A DNA stretch of 64,000 nucleotides from Oreohelix idahoensis (GCA_024509875.1 JAMPIV010012168.1:1-64000); one strand, 5' to 3'; shown: positions 33,168 through 44,189, counted from the first letter of the stretch. A program made the numbers and translations. Notes: generated from the letters alone by a model not told the origin.

Positions 33168-33600
33168 CTACATATGGACCTTTAATTGTGTGGACCTATT
33201 TGTCCATGCACCGGTATGGTCTCTTCCACTCGAAGCTTTATAGTGATGATTTTTCCTCCCAGAATTATCATTCACAAAACGACCGCTACCAATTTTTCTT
33301 TTGGGGCTTTCTCCCCACTTAAAATTCTTGATGAGAGATTTCCTCCCTACATTCTCTTCCTCCAGTTTGTTTAAGTCCGATTGAGGGATTTTCGGCTTAT
33401 CCTGGGGTAAGACATCTTTTTGCACTCTCCGCATAGTGGCCATTGTAAAACAGTTAAGTGAAGCTTGTCCGTGAAAAGGGGCTTCCCATTCAATTTGGTC
33501 CACTTTATCAAATCTATTTTTCTTTTATTATCAGGCCTAATTTTGCCCCGTGGCGTGTCCAGGTCCTGATCCATGTTCCCACTTGTGGGTGTTCCCTCAT
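33168..33600 (-). other. scrambled junction replacing the integrase core
   Basis: Between the integrase zinc-binding region and the GPY/F part, where about 150 codons of DDE core should be, there are about 430 bp with two overlapping frames, one rich in Lys, Asn and Ser (33168-33503). I recognise no integrase catalytic motif in either. It may be a filler from a deletion with insertion, or decayed gag-derived sequence. Confidence 0.6.
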
Positions 33601-35182
33601 GTGCTATGCTACACCTTTCTACAAAATTCTCAATGTCCCATCTTGCTTTGGGCCAATAATAATTGTGAGCCACCTTTTGAATGATGGTACCTATCTTCTC
33701 ATGGTCCCCATCTGGTTTCACATGTAGGCTCCTTATTAATTCTGTCCTGTATCTTTTTGGAAGAACCAGCTGTCCGTGACCATGGGATCTAGTTCCGGCC
33801 TTCCTATACATCAACTTGTTTTTCATGTAAAAATCTCCCTTGCCTGGAGTTGTATGACAAGTTGACAATTTTCTGAAACAAGGCTTGAGTGTTTTATCCC
33901 CAGCCTGTGCCTTCCTCATCTCTTCTGGAGTGGTATCTAACATAATATCCTCCTCCTGTCTTGAGGTCGACCTGACCTGAAGGGTTGCCATATACACAGG
34001 TTTCCTTCTGCAACGGTCAGTGTCATGATTGTCCATCTGACAATTCTTACACCACCTTTTTCCTTGGTTGAAAGATTTTCTTTCATTATATTTCCTTTCA
34101 TCGAATTGTGGGAATTTATTTTTATTTTCATACCGTGGCCTATCAAATTGGTGCTTACCTTTATTTTGATCCCTAGGATCAAATTTATTAAAGTTCTGTG
34201 ATGCCCTAAAGTTGTCCACCTGTTTCTTTTTATTACCTGTTACCTCTGCTTGAGCTGCTTGATACCTTTCAGCAACATTTAGCAACTCACCCAGCCTCTC
34301 TGCACCTTGTTCCATGAGAAACTTTCTCAGGTCTGGAGCCATGGACTCTCTTAGTTGCTCTATAAGGACCATTTCCTTAAGATCTTGGGTTTTCCCCAGA
34401 GAAGTCCATTTCTCCAAGTATGTCTCGATTCGTGCAGAGAACTGGTGATAGGTTTCACCTGACAGTAGTTTAGCATTCCTAAATTTTTTCCTGTAAAACT
34501 CTGCATTCTTTTCATACCTTAACAAAAGAGCCTGCTTTAGCATGTCATAATTTTCCTGATCACCTCTGCTCATTTTTGCAAAAACTTCATAAGCTGCCCC
34601 ACGAAGTCCCTGAGATAACTTTAAGCTCCACCTTTCTCTCTCTAACCCATACGTGGTAGCTAATAGTTCGTACCTATTTATATAGCTCTCAATATCATCG
34701 TCTTTCTCAACAAAATGATCTAAATGAAAGTTCATAGCTGAGGTCGAGGCTCCCTGAGTAACCGTAGCATCAGAGGCAAAGGGACTGGCACCATTTTCAG
34801 GAGCATGGCCTTGAAACTCAAACTCCCTTAGTCGTAACTCATGTTCCCTTTGTAATCTCTTCTCCTCCTTTTCTGCTTCCCTCTCTGCAGCTAATCTCTT
34901 CTCTTCTCTTTCTGCAGCTAATTTCTTCTCTTCTCTTTCTGCTTCCAATTTCTTAGCCTCTTTGTCAGCCTCAATCTGCAACCTCTTAGTCTCAGCCTCA
35001 GCTTGCAACCTCTTAGTCTCAGCCTCTAACCTTCTTTCGGCTTCTTTTTCTAATCTTCTTTCTTCGCGTTCAATAAATTTGTCACATTCCGTTGTGACAT
35101 AGGCAACCATAACTTGCCCATCTAATCCTAACTCTTTTGCAGTCTGAACCGCAGCAGATCGAAATTTGGCCAGGTCCGCCAT
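33371..35182 (-). CDS. gag: gag with zinc knuckle, fused to integrase zinc-binding region
   Basis: A 603-codon frame starting at an ATG about 200 bp inside the 5' LTR boundary. Residues about 36-122 form a charged coiled coil of repeated EAE(T/R)KRLQ-like units. About 150-315 is a capsid-like retrotransposon gag domain (WSLKLSQGLRGAAYEVF, LLLRYEKN..FYRKKFRNAKL, similar in form to SCAN). A CCHC zinc knuckle follows (C378, C381, H386, C391). No protease DSG/DTG motif is seen. From about 420 the frame reads into an H2C2 integrase zinc-binding region with H487, H494 and C524, but the last Cys is replaced (C-S-I-A). It then runs into the junction sequence. The ATG at 35182 fits the usual gag start. 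Confidence 0.9.
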   Translation of the reverse strand: MADLAKFRSAAVQTAKELGLDGQVMVAYVTTECDKFIEREERRLEKEAERRLEAETKRLQAEAETKRLQIEADKEAKKLEAEREEKKLAAEREEKRLAAEREAEKEEKRLQREHELRLREFEFQGHAPENGASPFASDATVTQGASTSAMNFHLDHFVEKDDDIESYINRYELLATTYGLERERWSLKLSQGLRGAAYEVFAKMSRGDQENYDMLKQALLLRYEKNAEFYRKKFRNAKLLSGETYHQFSARIETYLEKWTSLGKTQDLKEMVLIEQLRESMAPDLRKFLMEQGAERLGELLNVAERYQAAQAEVTGNKKKQVDNFRASQNFNKFDPRDQNKGKHQFDRPRYENKNKFPQFDERKYNERKSFNQGKRWCKNCQMDNHDTDRCRRKPVYMATLQVRSTSRQEEDIMLDTTPEEMRKAQAGDKTLKPCFRKLSTCHTTPGKGDFYMKNKLMYRKAGTRSHGHGQLVLPKRYRTELIRSLHVKPDGDHEKIGTIIQKVAHNYYWPKARWDIENFVERCSIAHEGTPTSGNMDQDLDTPRGKIRPDNKRKIDLIKWTKLNGKPLFTDKLHLTVLQWPLCGECKKMSYPRISRKSLNRT

Positions 35183-35363
35183 TGTCTATCAGGTAAATTT
35201 TTATAATGTCTACCCAACAATTCAATTTCTAACTATATATCTAATGGACAACACAGGCACCGTGAGCTCAACCTTATTTAATTCCACCCAAGGATACCTT
35301 TTAATTCTTATATTCCCTGAAGTGAATTACCCCCAATATTTTTAATAGTTAAAGATTCAAAAT

Positions 35364-35381
35364 CCCAAGAGCGAGACCCCA
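35364..35381 (-). promoter_or_regulatory. candidate primer binding site
   Basis: On the minus strand TGGGGTCTCGCTCTTGGG begins five bases inside the 5' LTR end, and TGG is the expected complement of a tRNA CCA end. I cannot name the tRNA. Confidence 0.5.
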
Positions 35382-35386
35382 ATATA

Positions 35387-37798
35387 TGTGGTGAAGTGGG
35401 ATGTTATAAATACTTATAGGGAACTTAGTGTACTGACTGAGATCAGCTGTGAAGGTATCTATATCTATTAAGAGTAGTGTATTATAGATAACCTTACTTG
35501 CTACCACATATCTATATATCTCAGTCAGAATTATTCTGGAATAGTGTGATGCTACGTTATGTGTCTAGGGTATGTGTATGATGAAGTGTAAGTCACAACA
35601 ACAGACAGATAAACAATTTAATTTAATCCACTACTCTTGACAACACTGTGACACTCACATACATATAACACTCTACAAAGATATCTTACAAGAGTCACTG
35701 ATAAACTTTCAAATAACAATATGTATTCATTACTGGCATGAATGAATATGTGTCCTGATTCAACTACAAGGGAACCAGGAATCACAATCAATTTAAATTA
35801 CAAGTTATGTACAGAATGTATTTAATATGAATATTGTAGTGACATATATTATTACAAATGTTCTATGTGTGTCAGTTGTGTAGTAGTAAAATGAGGTAAT
35901 ACTGGTTTTGTTTTGTTCAAGCTCTGTTGGTATTTGTCATCATGACTTCAATAGTTTGTCTTTAGGGACTAGTATTGGAGATGTTCACAGTTCCTGATTT
36001 TAAGACAAGTAAATTCCCCTCTTAATGTTAATTTTACAAGGTCAGTTCAAGATGAGGGGACATAATGTTGAGCTCAGCTGGCCAAGTTAGCTTATCTGGC
36101 GTGATGGCGGCAGGAAAGGACTCCTCTGCTCGAATTCTCCTCTGGGCTCTGGAGACACCTCACTGATAGCTAAAAGGACCAAGGAGTATGCTGTCCGACA
36201 CTGGATTCAGCAAAGCTCTGACCAGGTGCTGCTCGGTACCATCAAGACCACTGTCCCTGAAATCAAGAAGGATGTACCTTCTACTTCATAACTAACTTAA
36301 ACTCTCTTGTTACATTGATCACAACACAGCACAAACATTGAGTTCAGAGCATTAGGCCAACTGTCAGCTTCATTTGAAATACTTTATTCCAGTATTACCC
36401 TTCTTAATGGTTACTACGCCTCTGCACTTCCAGCATTATTTCTTTCTAGTCAATCATCCAGGTGTCAGTGTACTGTTTGGCCATTCCATGCCGTTTTACT
36501 TCTCTCCGACACCCTCTGTTCAGGCTGGAGCATTACAGGCTTTACCTCACGTTGGCCACTGAACTACACATATATATACAGGCATAAATCAACAATTCAC
36601 ATTCAATTTTCATTAAAAGATATTGAATGGTTCAAGCTTACCACAATTCATACGAATAAACACAGATACGTTGATTAGCAATGAATTCTGGCACAAACTG
36701 GCACAAATTCCCATCTGCTTATCTTCCAGGCTTTTATTTAGCAAAATATATGCTGGCTTCAACGCACTGATGCTTTATCAAGCTATTTTAAACAAGTGGT
36801 TTCGAACTAACGCTCCCAAGTGTGTATATCAGCGAGTCTGACCAATGAGCCCCGTTTCGACAAGTGTTTGAAAAAATGTTACCTTTCCCCGTTTCCCCTA
36901 ACAACCAAGATAGTATTTATAGCCCGACCAATCGTGGTTAGGCTTTCATTTGTTGCGCTCCAATCAATTTGGAGTTTACATGGTAGGCTATTTCTGTAAC
37001 GTAAATTTTTTTCAAACACGTTAAAAAAAAAAAATCTTATGAGCAGAAATGATTTTATGCTGTCAGGCACCCCCAATATTTTATTTTGGGTATAATTTAT
37101 TAATTCCTGGACTATTTGCGTAACGTTTTACATATTATTTGTCAGCAAGCCCTAAGGAACCCAAAAATACAAATTTAAAGGAGCTACGTGGCTGCGTTCA
37201 AAATATGCAATTTCTTCTACCTCCTGTTTCGAAGATGTGCTGTCTGGGTACTGTTATGTTCTCAACCGTAAACCCATCTAATGTTATCTTTTCTAATAAG
37301 AGTTTTTTATGATTTATAAACCTAACTCTGGGAAAGGGTAGTGTATTTTATCACTGTCCGTCTGAAAAAAAAATTAGTGCATGTAGACTTACACGCGTGA
37401 TGGCAGCATTTGTGTATCGCGCGACGCGTGTTGCATGCGTTCCTGATTTTCAGCCCTCCCCTCTCTCTTTATCCTTTTGTCCATCTGTTCGTTCGTTTTG
37501 GTAACGCAGTATAATTAATGTTAGGATTAATTTAGGTCATTACGCAGTACGTCTCAATGTTTTTCTTAGAAATGCAGCACACGTTTCATTGAAGAAGGCG
37601 GGTAATAATACAGTAAGCTTTTATATCAACGTGAAAGCGTTACAATTTGCAGACGAAGCAGAAAACAAGGGGGATTTCGAGTACATTCCTTGTGACAGCA
37701 CTGTTATTTTACCATTGCTCTTCTCTTTATTAATTTTATTTGTTAGGCTTCATATTTACCTAATAATTTATATATGTGGATTAGAATATTTCATGACA
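35387..37798 (-). repeat. 5' LTR (right), 2,412 bp
   Basis: Uninterrupted LTR, TGTGGTGAAG to TTTCATGACA. Serves as the reference for the split LTR and the solo LTR at 7778-10187. On the minus strand it starts TGTCATGAAATATTC with a TATATAAATT motif soon after. Promoter and poly(A) positions were not resolved. Confidence 0.95.
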
Positions 37799-37803
37799 GC
37801 TCC

Positions 37804-39003
37804 TAAGTATTGTTTCCATGCCATTTTCTTCTCTCTTATTTTCTCTTTGACTTCCTCTGTCCACCAGGGTGTCCTCTTTCTCTTGTTCCCAAGTCGGACT
37901 TCACCGCATGCTTCTGCAGCAGCTGTCTTTATGATATCTTTGAATTTAATCCAGAGGGTTTCCACGTCATCAGGTCGTTCTTTTGTGTTGCTCACCGCTG
38001 CAGCAATAAGCCCCTGATATCTGGTCTTAATTTCTGGCTCTCTCAGCTTGTAGGTCCTAATGCTCATTTCTCCCGCTCGTTTACTTGGTTTCTTGCGTGA
38101 TGTTAGGCAGTTCCTAGGCTGAGCAACTCTTTCAGTTGTTCTTTTGATTGTTAGCAGGTAGTGATCACTTCCAATCTCTGGCCCCCTCCAGACTCTTGCA
38201 TCTCGGACATATTTGAATGAGCTTCTCCGAACAATGGCATAGTCGATCACTGACTTCTCATTCTTTGTTGGTTCACATCTAGTGTATGCATGTATGCGCT
38301 TATGGGGGAACTTTGTGTTTGTAATGATCAGATTCTGTTCATTGCAGAATCTAAGGAGTCGTTTTCCATTGTCATTGAGAGTATCTTCTCCATATCTTCA
38401 GATAACTCCACCCCATCTAGCATGGTCATTTCCAACTCTGGCATTAAAATCTCCGAGCATGATAACTTCATCTAGGCAGTCATCCACTGTCCTTTGAAGC
38501 AGCTCGAAGAATTCCTCATTGACCTTTGCTCTCTCATCCTCATTTAGCCCATACACTATGACCAGGTTGACTATGGTTTCTCCTTCTTTTAGTTTTACGA
38601 CCATAATGCGCTCCGAGACAAAGTTCCATCCCTTGATACTATCTTTTTGATTTTTGGCCACAATGCAACCCACGCCCCCTTTAGCTCTTTCAGATGTGGG
38701 TACACCACTGTAGAGCAGCGTGCTGCCATTGAGATCCATGACTCCTTGTCCTTTTTTCTTTGTTTCCATTACAGCCAGGATTTCTAGTTTTGCTTTCCTC
38801 AGCTCTTCCACCAGCTCCTCTTCCTTCCCATTTATACTTCTTGTGTTCCAAGTTCCATAAGTCGTAGTCCGTTCCAGTTCGTCGCCTTTAGAATTAGTCC
38901 GGTTTTCTCTCTTACGTTTCGCATAATCAGGTTTTAAGACAAACAGGTGATTGGCCTGTTGTGCCTTTGCATGGTGGAGGGGCTGCCTCCTTACGGCCTC
39001 CAT
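37804..39003 (-). pseudogene. LINE family 1 endonuclease and linker
   Basis: Starts with an ATG at 39003, 52 bp from the element's 5' end. The APE-type endonuclease has TYGTWNTRSING (catalytic Asn), LAVMETKKKG (catalytic Glu), MLGDFNARVG (Asp-Asn pair) and, after a stop, VIDYAIV and GSDHYLL (catalytic Asp-His). One in-frame TGA stop (about 38395) splits it into the 39003-38398 and 38250-37768 frames; the intervening codons (RYGEDTLNDNGKRLLRF) are still readable in frame. The linker (TPWWTEEVKEKIREKKMAWK) leads into the reverse transcriptase of the 3' half. The element therefore was nearly intact before the stop, the LTR insertion and the C-terminal deletion. Confidence 0.9.
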
Positions 39004-39055
39004 GCAGGCCGCCCTCCTCTTTTTTCATCCGGGCTTGGGACCGGCATAGGCGGAG
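37804..39055 (-). mobile_element. LINE family 1 element, 5' half
   Basis: Upstream half of the LINE whose 3' half is 25143-26834. At the junction the codons read continuously (AWKQYLGA then KNTTGQMEKY) once the LTR element and one GCTCC copy are ignored. The minus-strand 5' end is CTCCGCCTATGCCGGTCCCA, immediately inside the 16-bp target duplication at 39056-39071. Confidence 0.92.
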
Positions 39056-39071
39056 TTGAGAACCACTACCT

Positions 39072-40640
39072 CTCTTTCTTACTTTTACTTCAATCCTCCG
39101 AGTGATTCGAAATATTCAGAGCCATGCCCAAACTCTACTACTCAACAAATAATCCACCATACTAAAGCAAACCACAAAGTATATCGGATCACTACAGAGT
39201 CGTCCCAAAACTCTAAAACTCAACGAAATACTCTCTCAAGTTATCTGTACTTAAAAGACAAGTTATTCTAACACTGGTTAATATTATCTAGAAATTATCT
39301 TCTTAATATTATTACAGCTATTCTCTACAACAAAAATACTTCCTATAAAAATCTAACATTTTTCCTAATTTATCATTTATCCATGTACTAGCTAATCCAG
39401 TGCATGGACCTATAACAAACTTCCTACATTTTTAGTTCTCTTAATCTCTGTTCTAATGATCTAGTGAGAGTCTCTCTTAGTGAAAATCTCGTCTCTTCTC
39501 TAAAAATCTCTATCTCTATCTATATCTAGTTGACCGTGCTAACAATAGTATTTGTACCCCTTCATTTTGCACCTGGCACCTGTTTTATCCGCTAATCTGT
39601 GGGAAAGTGTCAGAAGTTCATGTTTTTTGTAAACCTGACAACAGTGTAAACTGCTGATTTCAGCACATATCTTGTCTTTCTCACGTCCTAATTAAACGAC
39701 TCAATTGTACCAGTGCAGGTGTTCTCGTGAATAAATGTCCACTGTTTATAGTCACATCTACATCCTTTTCCTATAAATGTAATAAGATGTCACTCAAAAT
39801 TACATTACTTTGTCTTTGTTTTTGGGGTTATTTTAGTCTGCTCTCTACAAGCGTGAGAACCATCATATAAAACTGCCAATACTTTCACTCAATGGTATCG
39901 AGTGAACTTTCCCATGCACAGATGTGCAACACCGAATTATGCATCTGTTTTGTCTGTCACTGGTGGCTTGATTGACAGCTCTTAAACTCAGGGTCAACTA
40001 TAGTGAACCTACGTTTAGTTTTGTAATAATTAAATGTGAGAAATAATACTGCACGTTTTCGTGGTGCGTTATAAGTTAGCTTTGTTATTTATTATATTAA
40101 AGTGCAAACGCTCTGAAGGCAATGCTGCAGACGGAGCATGCAGCGATATTGCATTGTTCACACATTCCCTATTATACGTTGATTTTTATATTATCTCAGA
40201 TGTAGCTATTCATCCGAGCATTGCACGTCACAAACAAGAACTAACATATAACAACTAGAACAAATGAAAATGACAAAGGAAGAACAAAGACATGAACAAA
40301 ATAAATAATAATTTCTTCCCCTTATAGGATATCACTAAAAAAAAAAAAAAAAAAAAAAAATTAAAACCTACCAATTCAAAAACCCAACAAACGTCCAGTA
40401 GATACATTTAAAACAATGTCAATTGCAATTTTTTTTTTTTTTAATTTGGTAAAGATACAACAAAACATAACATAGTAACCCTAAAAAAAAAGCACAACAT
40501 GGTATAGAGAGATTAATCTAGGATCATGGAAGGAGATACACTGTAAACACCATAGATATTAAACGACGCCACAACAAAGGGCAGATAAATTACAGCCTGG
40601 AAGAGCCAACACACAAGAAAAACAACCAATGTAATATGCT
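39072..40640. other. no gene recognised
   Basis: AT-rich sequence with A-runs near 40340 and a T-run near 40431. Short frames only, none with a known domain. Confidence 0.4.
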
Positions 40641-40644
40641 ATAT

Positions 40645-40715
40645 AGAATGATGAACACTATATACCCTAATTATAACCCACGTGGGGTTAAACCGGGTAT
40701 CCCGTGCACATGACA
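40645..40715. repeat. repeat X2 fragment
   Basis: TATACCCTAATTATAACCCA and GGTTAAACCGGGTAT resemble the X2 core (see 44190-44640 and 62456-62600) on this strand. Confidence 0.45.
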
Positions 40716-40790
40716 AGCACCAGTTTTCTTGTGCATGGTCTAAAAACCAAAATCAAAAAGTGAGTCATGGACATTGAGCAAGATAATGCG

Positions 40791-41098
40791 GGACCCAAAG
40801 ATGCAGCAATAGAGAATGCAGTCAGCGACCCATAGCTTGACTACTTGCATCAGGGTCAGCGAACCAGAGCTGACCAAGACCCTACTCCACCTCCACGTGG
40901 TGGTCCTGGAAACAGGCTGCATCACTGCAGTCTGGCTGAGAGAGTAGGGATCGAAGAGGGAAGGCACACCCGGTCCCAAAAATTGCCGTGCTGAAGTCGG
41001 ATGTGTCGGCCGAAAGGCGCAGATATCGCAGCTACGGTGTAAACAGACACAACGCAACCAACGTCCTTTTCAGGACGAACGAGGAAGAGGAAGAAGAA
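40791..41098 (+). mobile_element. short retroposon with (GAA)n-like tail
   Basis: A 308-bp segment flanked by GAGCAAGATAATGCG (40776-40790 and 41099-41113) and ending in a purine tail AGGAAGAGGAAGAAGAAGA. It looks like a LINE 3' end or SINE. In-frame remnants are too short to place. A minus-strand 105-codon frame across it is probably incidental. Confidence 0.75.
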
Positions 41099-41179
41099 GA
41101 GCAAGATAATGCGAAAAATCATTAGAAGCATCAGAGATCTGTTTTCTCATCAGAATGGTAAGAATCACATGCAGGGGCT

Positions 41180-41353
41180 TCCTTATGGTATTTAGCATCC
41201 GGGGCGGATCTTTCTTTTGTCACTCCTCCCCAATCTTTGCAAATATATTTTTTCTAGTAAGCAGTATCATATTAGTGTTCGATGGCACCCTCATGCATGC
41301 CGGATGTTACCCGGGGCGAATCGCCCCTTCGCACCCCTCTTAGTACGCCACTG
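41180..41353. mobile_element. possible DNA transposon end
   Basis: The right edge TACGCCACTG is the complement of CAGTGGCGTA, a terminus common in hAT-like elements, and the interior has the GGGGCGAATCGCCCC type palindrome often next to it. I found no partner terminus or duplication. Confidence 0.35.
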
Positions 41354-41487
41354 ATCACGTGGGCAGCTATCGAAGGATGCTCAAAAAGAACTAATGAATT
41401 GGGGGGGGGGGGCTAATAGAGGGAGAGGACTTACTTAAAATACACTGTTTTTCTTTCCTTTAATCTTGTTGTGAAGGGCAGAAGGGC

Positions 41488-41619
<132 letters not shown>

Positions 41620-41910
41620 CAATAACCCGTCAAAATTGACAGGTTTTTTAATTGCAGCCATCTTATCATTTTGATCCATAATAAAAAGTCTGCAATACTT
41701 TAAATTAAAATTTTGTCTTGAAGAAACAATCAAAAACTTACATTTTAAGGTTATTTTTAAGAAAATGATGAGTTAAATCCGTTTCCCGAATGAAGCTGGA
41801 CAGAAGAGTATCTTGATTGTCTGTTGATATAATCTGCATCTCCGCACCTTCCTGTCTTCAGTTCATGTACTGTTTATCAATTGTGTTGTTGGCTTCTTTC
41901 CATAATCAAA

Positions 41911-42082
41911 CTGTTCATGCACACCGTCATTTGCGCACTTTTCTATTTTCGGGAGAGTACATATAAGGGAAACAATGCAATTATTGTTTAACTTTCAACC
42001 ACAGTTGCACCCCTTAGCTGTGGTTGAAAGTTAATGTACTCTCTCGAAAATAGAAAAGTGCGCAAATGATGGTGTGCATGAT
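41911..42082. repeat. inverted repeat with X-related arms
   Basis: Arm TGCACACCGTCATTTGCGCA...GAGAGTAC (about 41912-41957) is inverted at about 42036-42081, and inside it AACTTTCAACCACAG is inverted as CTGTGGTTGAAAGTT (about 41990-42033). Part of the left arm plus loop matches 47555-47640, next to the repeat X site. Confidence 0.8.
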
Positions 42083-42149
42083 GTGACCTACCGACCGACG
42101 TACTTACGGCGGGAATTATGGTATTGGATACAATGTATAAAGGAATTAT

Positions 42150-42209
42150 ATATATATATATGTCCATATATATACGACTCATTTATATATTATATATATG
42201 TATATGCGG

Positions 42210-42242
<33 letters not shown>
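42150..42242. repeat. (TA)n-rich tract
   Basis: Two imperfect TA runs flanking a GTATATGCGG core. No coding value. Confidence 0.9.
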
Positions 42243-42245
<3 letters not shown>

Positions 42246-42261
42246 TGTACAACATCTTTTT

Positions 42262-43345
42262 ATGGGCTATTATGAAAAAATATGGGATTGACCAAACCAC
42301 CTTATACAACTCTTCGCACTGCTGTACCAAGAACAACAGGCAGCCCCGTAGTAATGAGGGGGAAACATCAGAATGGTTTGAAGTACTGGAAAGGTCTTGG
42401 ACAGCAGGCTGTACCCTTTCTCTTACTGTTTAACTTATTTATGTTCCCAGAGAATATCATGAGTGAAACGTAAGAGATGACCAAGTGCCAGACAGAGTTT
42501 GATCATTTAACATCGGCGGGTTCCAGATCCCGGAAATCAGATATGTCTGACGACACAGTCCTCCTATCGACCTGGGTCCCAGAAGGACTTGAACAATTAA
42601 TTTGTCCACCAAAAAACTTGTCGAGTAGCCAGAATCTTCTCCTATTCACCGACAGAAGACCAAAGTATTGACAACTGACAAAGTAAAGTCCAATCCAGAA
42701 ATTGGGATTTGATAACGAAGAATCGAAAGTGTTAATGACCATTCGAATCTTGGATCAATCATCAACAGCTCTGGCGACTGTGCAGTAGAAATTAAAAGAA
42801 GACTTGCAATTGCTTCACATAAACTAATACAGATGAAAAACCTATGGCAAGGCACAAGCAAAGAAACAAAGTTACAACTGATCAGAGCATGTATATTCCC
42901 AGTAGCAACATACGGCTGCGAGACTTGGACACTCAATAAAACAGTTGCAAAAAAGATTACATCAAACGCGCAAAATGAAATGCTACAGAAGGACATGTTG
43001 AGAATACCCTGGACAGAAAGCAAAAAGACCAACAGAGAAGTACTCCCACTCACGGCAAGGTAAACGTAGTAGATGTAACATTTTCCTAAATTGTTATCCC
43101 AATAAGGAAGCTGAAATTTTTCGGTCATATAAAAAGACATAATAGTCTGGGAAAAACAGTGATGGAAGGCATGGTCCCTGGAAGAAGGGAAGGGGTCGAC
43201 CTAGACGACGGTGGACCCAGGACATCACAGAGAGTCTGAACTTGTCTTTGGCTGATGCAGGTCGACTTGCCCAGAATCGTGATGCTTTCAGAGCAGCTGT
43301 AATGGAGACAACGTTCTGGAAAGAATACGTCACATGATGATGATA
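42262..43345 (+). mobile_element. LINE family 3, decayed 3' part
   Basis: Reverse transcriptase C-terminal half in broken frames. The 'GLRQGC.LSP.LFNLFM' equivalent lies at about 42378-42440. The 42833-43063 frame has LIRACIFPVATYGCETWTLNK. Then GHIKRHNSLGKTVMEG (about 43118-43165) and RRWTQDITESLNLSLADAGR near the end, stopping in an ATGATGATAT tail. The central palm around the FADD motif is not recognisable. Old copy. Confidence 0.8.
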
Positions 43346-43361
43346 TATATATATATATAAG

Positions 43362-43673
43362 TTGTTCAAGGCTGTAAGAAAAATGTGTCAAGTATCTATG
43401 GAACTAAAACATTCTAGCAATAAGAAACTTCTTAAACTACTGCTGGGTATGGGTTATTTTAGAATAGAAGAACTTTACTGTACATGTCTACAAGAAAATA
43501 CCATTTTTTTAAAAAAATGTAATACATTATTAACAAACAGAAAACTAATATTAGATTATTTACATGCATGCAATTCACTCAGAACTGTAGAACAGACATT
43601 GGGTTTAGACAGACATAGAGACCTACACAATATAGTAAAACAGTATATAACAAGAACGACAATTAGTATATGA
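43362..43673 (+). other. open frame of 103 codons, unrecognised
   Basis: An ATG-to-stop frame, Leu- and Lys-rich, with four Cys scattered through the N-terminal two thirds. The amphipathic pattern 'LLTNRKLILDYLHACNSLRT' looks like real protein, but I know no family. It lies between a LINE 3' tail and a SINE-D copy and could be the C-terminus of another element. Coding status unproven. Confidence 0.3.
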
Positions 43674-43686
43674 CTGTTGAGGGTAT

Positions 43687-44024
43687 CACCCGTGTGTTAC
43701 CGGGGCCCGAAAGGGGAGCAAAGAATAGTAACACTGCACCCTACCACGCATGTCGTAAAAGGCGACTAAGGAGGGTATGGGCATGGGGCTGTTTACCCCA
43801 TCCCGTAAAAACTTCGCACAGTGGGCTGATCACCTGCTTGCCAACCAATCTGATTACGGAAACAATGATAGATTGTTCGGTCTGTTTTTGTTCCACAAAG
43901 ACGCCACTAGGCGTGGTGGAAACAGCGATAGATTGATCAATTTGTTGTTGCCCTAGGACGCCACTAGGCGTACTGGCCACATACTGCTTTGCCGGTTGAT
44001 GGCTAGGGATGGAAGAAGAAGAAG
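43687..44024 (+). mobile_element. SINE-D with LINE-like 5' end and (GAA)n tail
   Basis: Flanked by TTGAGGGTAT (43677-43686 and 44025-44034). The first about 115 bp (GTGTTACCGGGGCCCGAAAG onward, through GGCGACTAAGGAGGG) match the 5' end of the LINE at 10320. The rest is unrelated, has a roughly 60-bp segment duplicated (both with GACGCCACTAGGCGT) and ends GGAAGAAGAAGAAG. It has no coding capacity, so it is a non-autonomous retroposon that appears to borrow a LINE 5' end. Confidence 0.85.
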
Positions 44025-44189
44025 TTGAGGGTATGGTCTGAGAATTAAAGGTATAGTGGGGAAAATAAAGGTATAGTGAAGTTCTCATAACAAGTTATGA
44101 TAATGACAATAAACAGTGGCTTAGGCATCATCACAAACATCTCAGGCTTTCACACTTTATACTTATTAACAGCATGACAGATAAGAGGA

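Larger units (their letters stand above)
26835..37798 (-). mobile_element. Gmr1-like Ty3/Gypsy LTR retrotransposon
   Basis: Two long terminal repeats (26835-31199 with an insertion, and 35387-37798) with TG...CA ends bound gag and pol frames on the minus strand. A 5-bp duplication GCTCC flanks the whole element (26830-26834 and 37799-37803). A purine tract abuts the 3' LTR and a TGG-starting primer-site candidate lies inside the 5' LTR. Pol order is integrase C-terminus, then RT, then RNase H. That is the order known for the Gmr1 group, unlike ordinary Gypsy elements, which place integrase last. The integrase catalytic core is missing and no env frame is seen. Confidence 0.95.

Noticed and set aside
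31267..35182. Endogenous retrovirus with an envelope gene
   Set aside because: No frame with signal peptide and transmembrane segment lies between pol and the 3' LTR; only about 55 bp separate the pol stop from the purine tract.
42140..42433. 119-codon frame across the (TA)n tract
   Set aside because: Mixes microsatellite with an out-of-frame LINE remnant.
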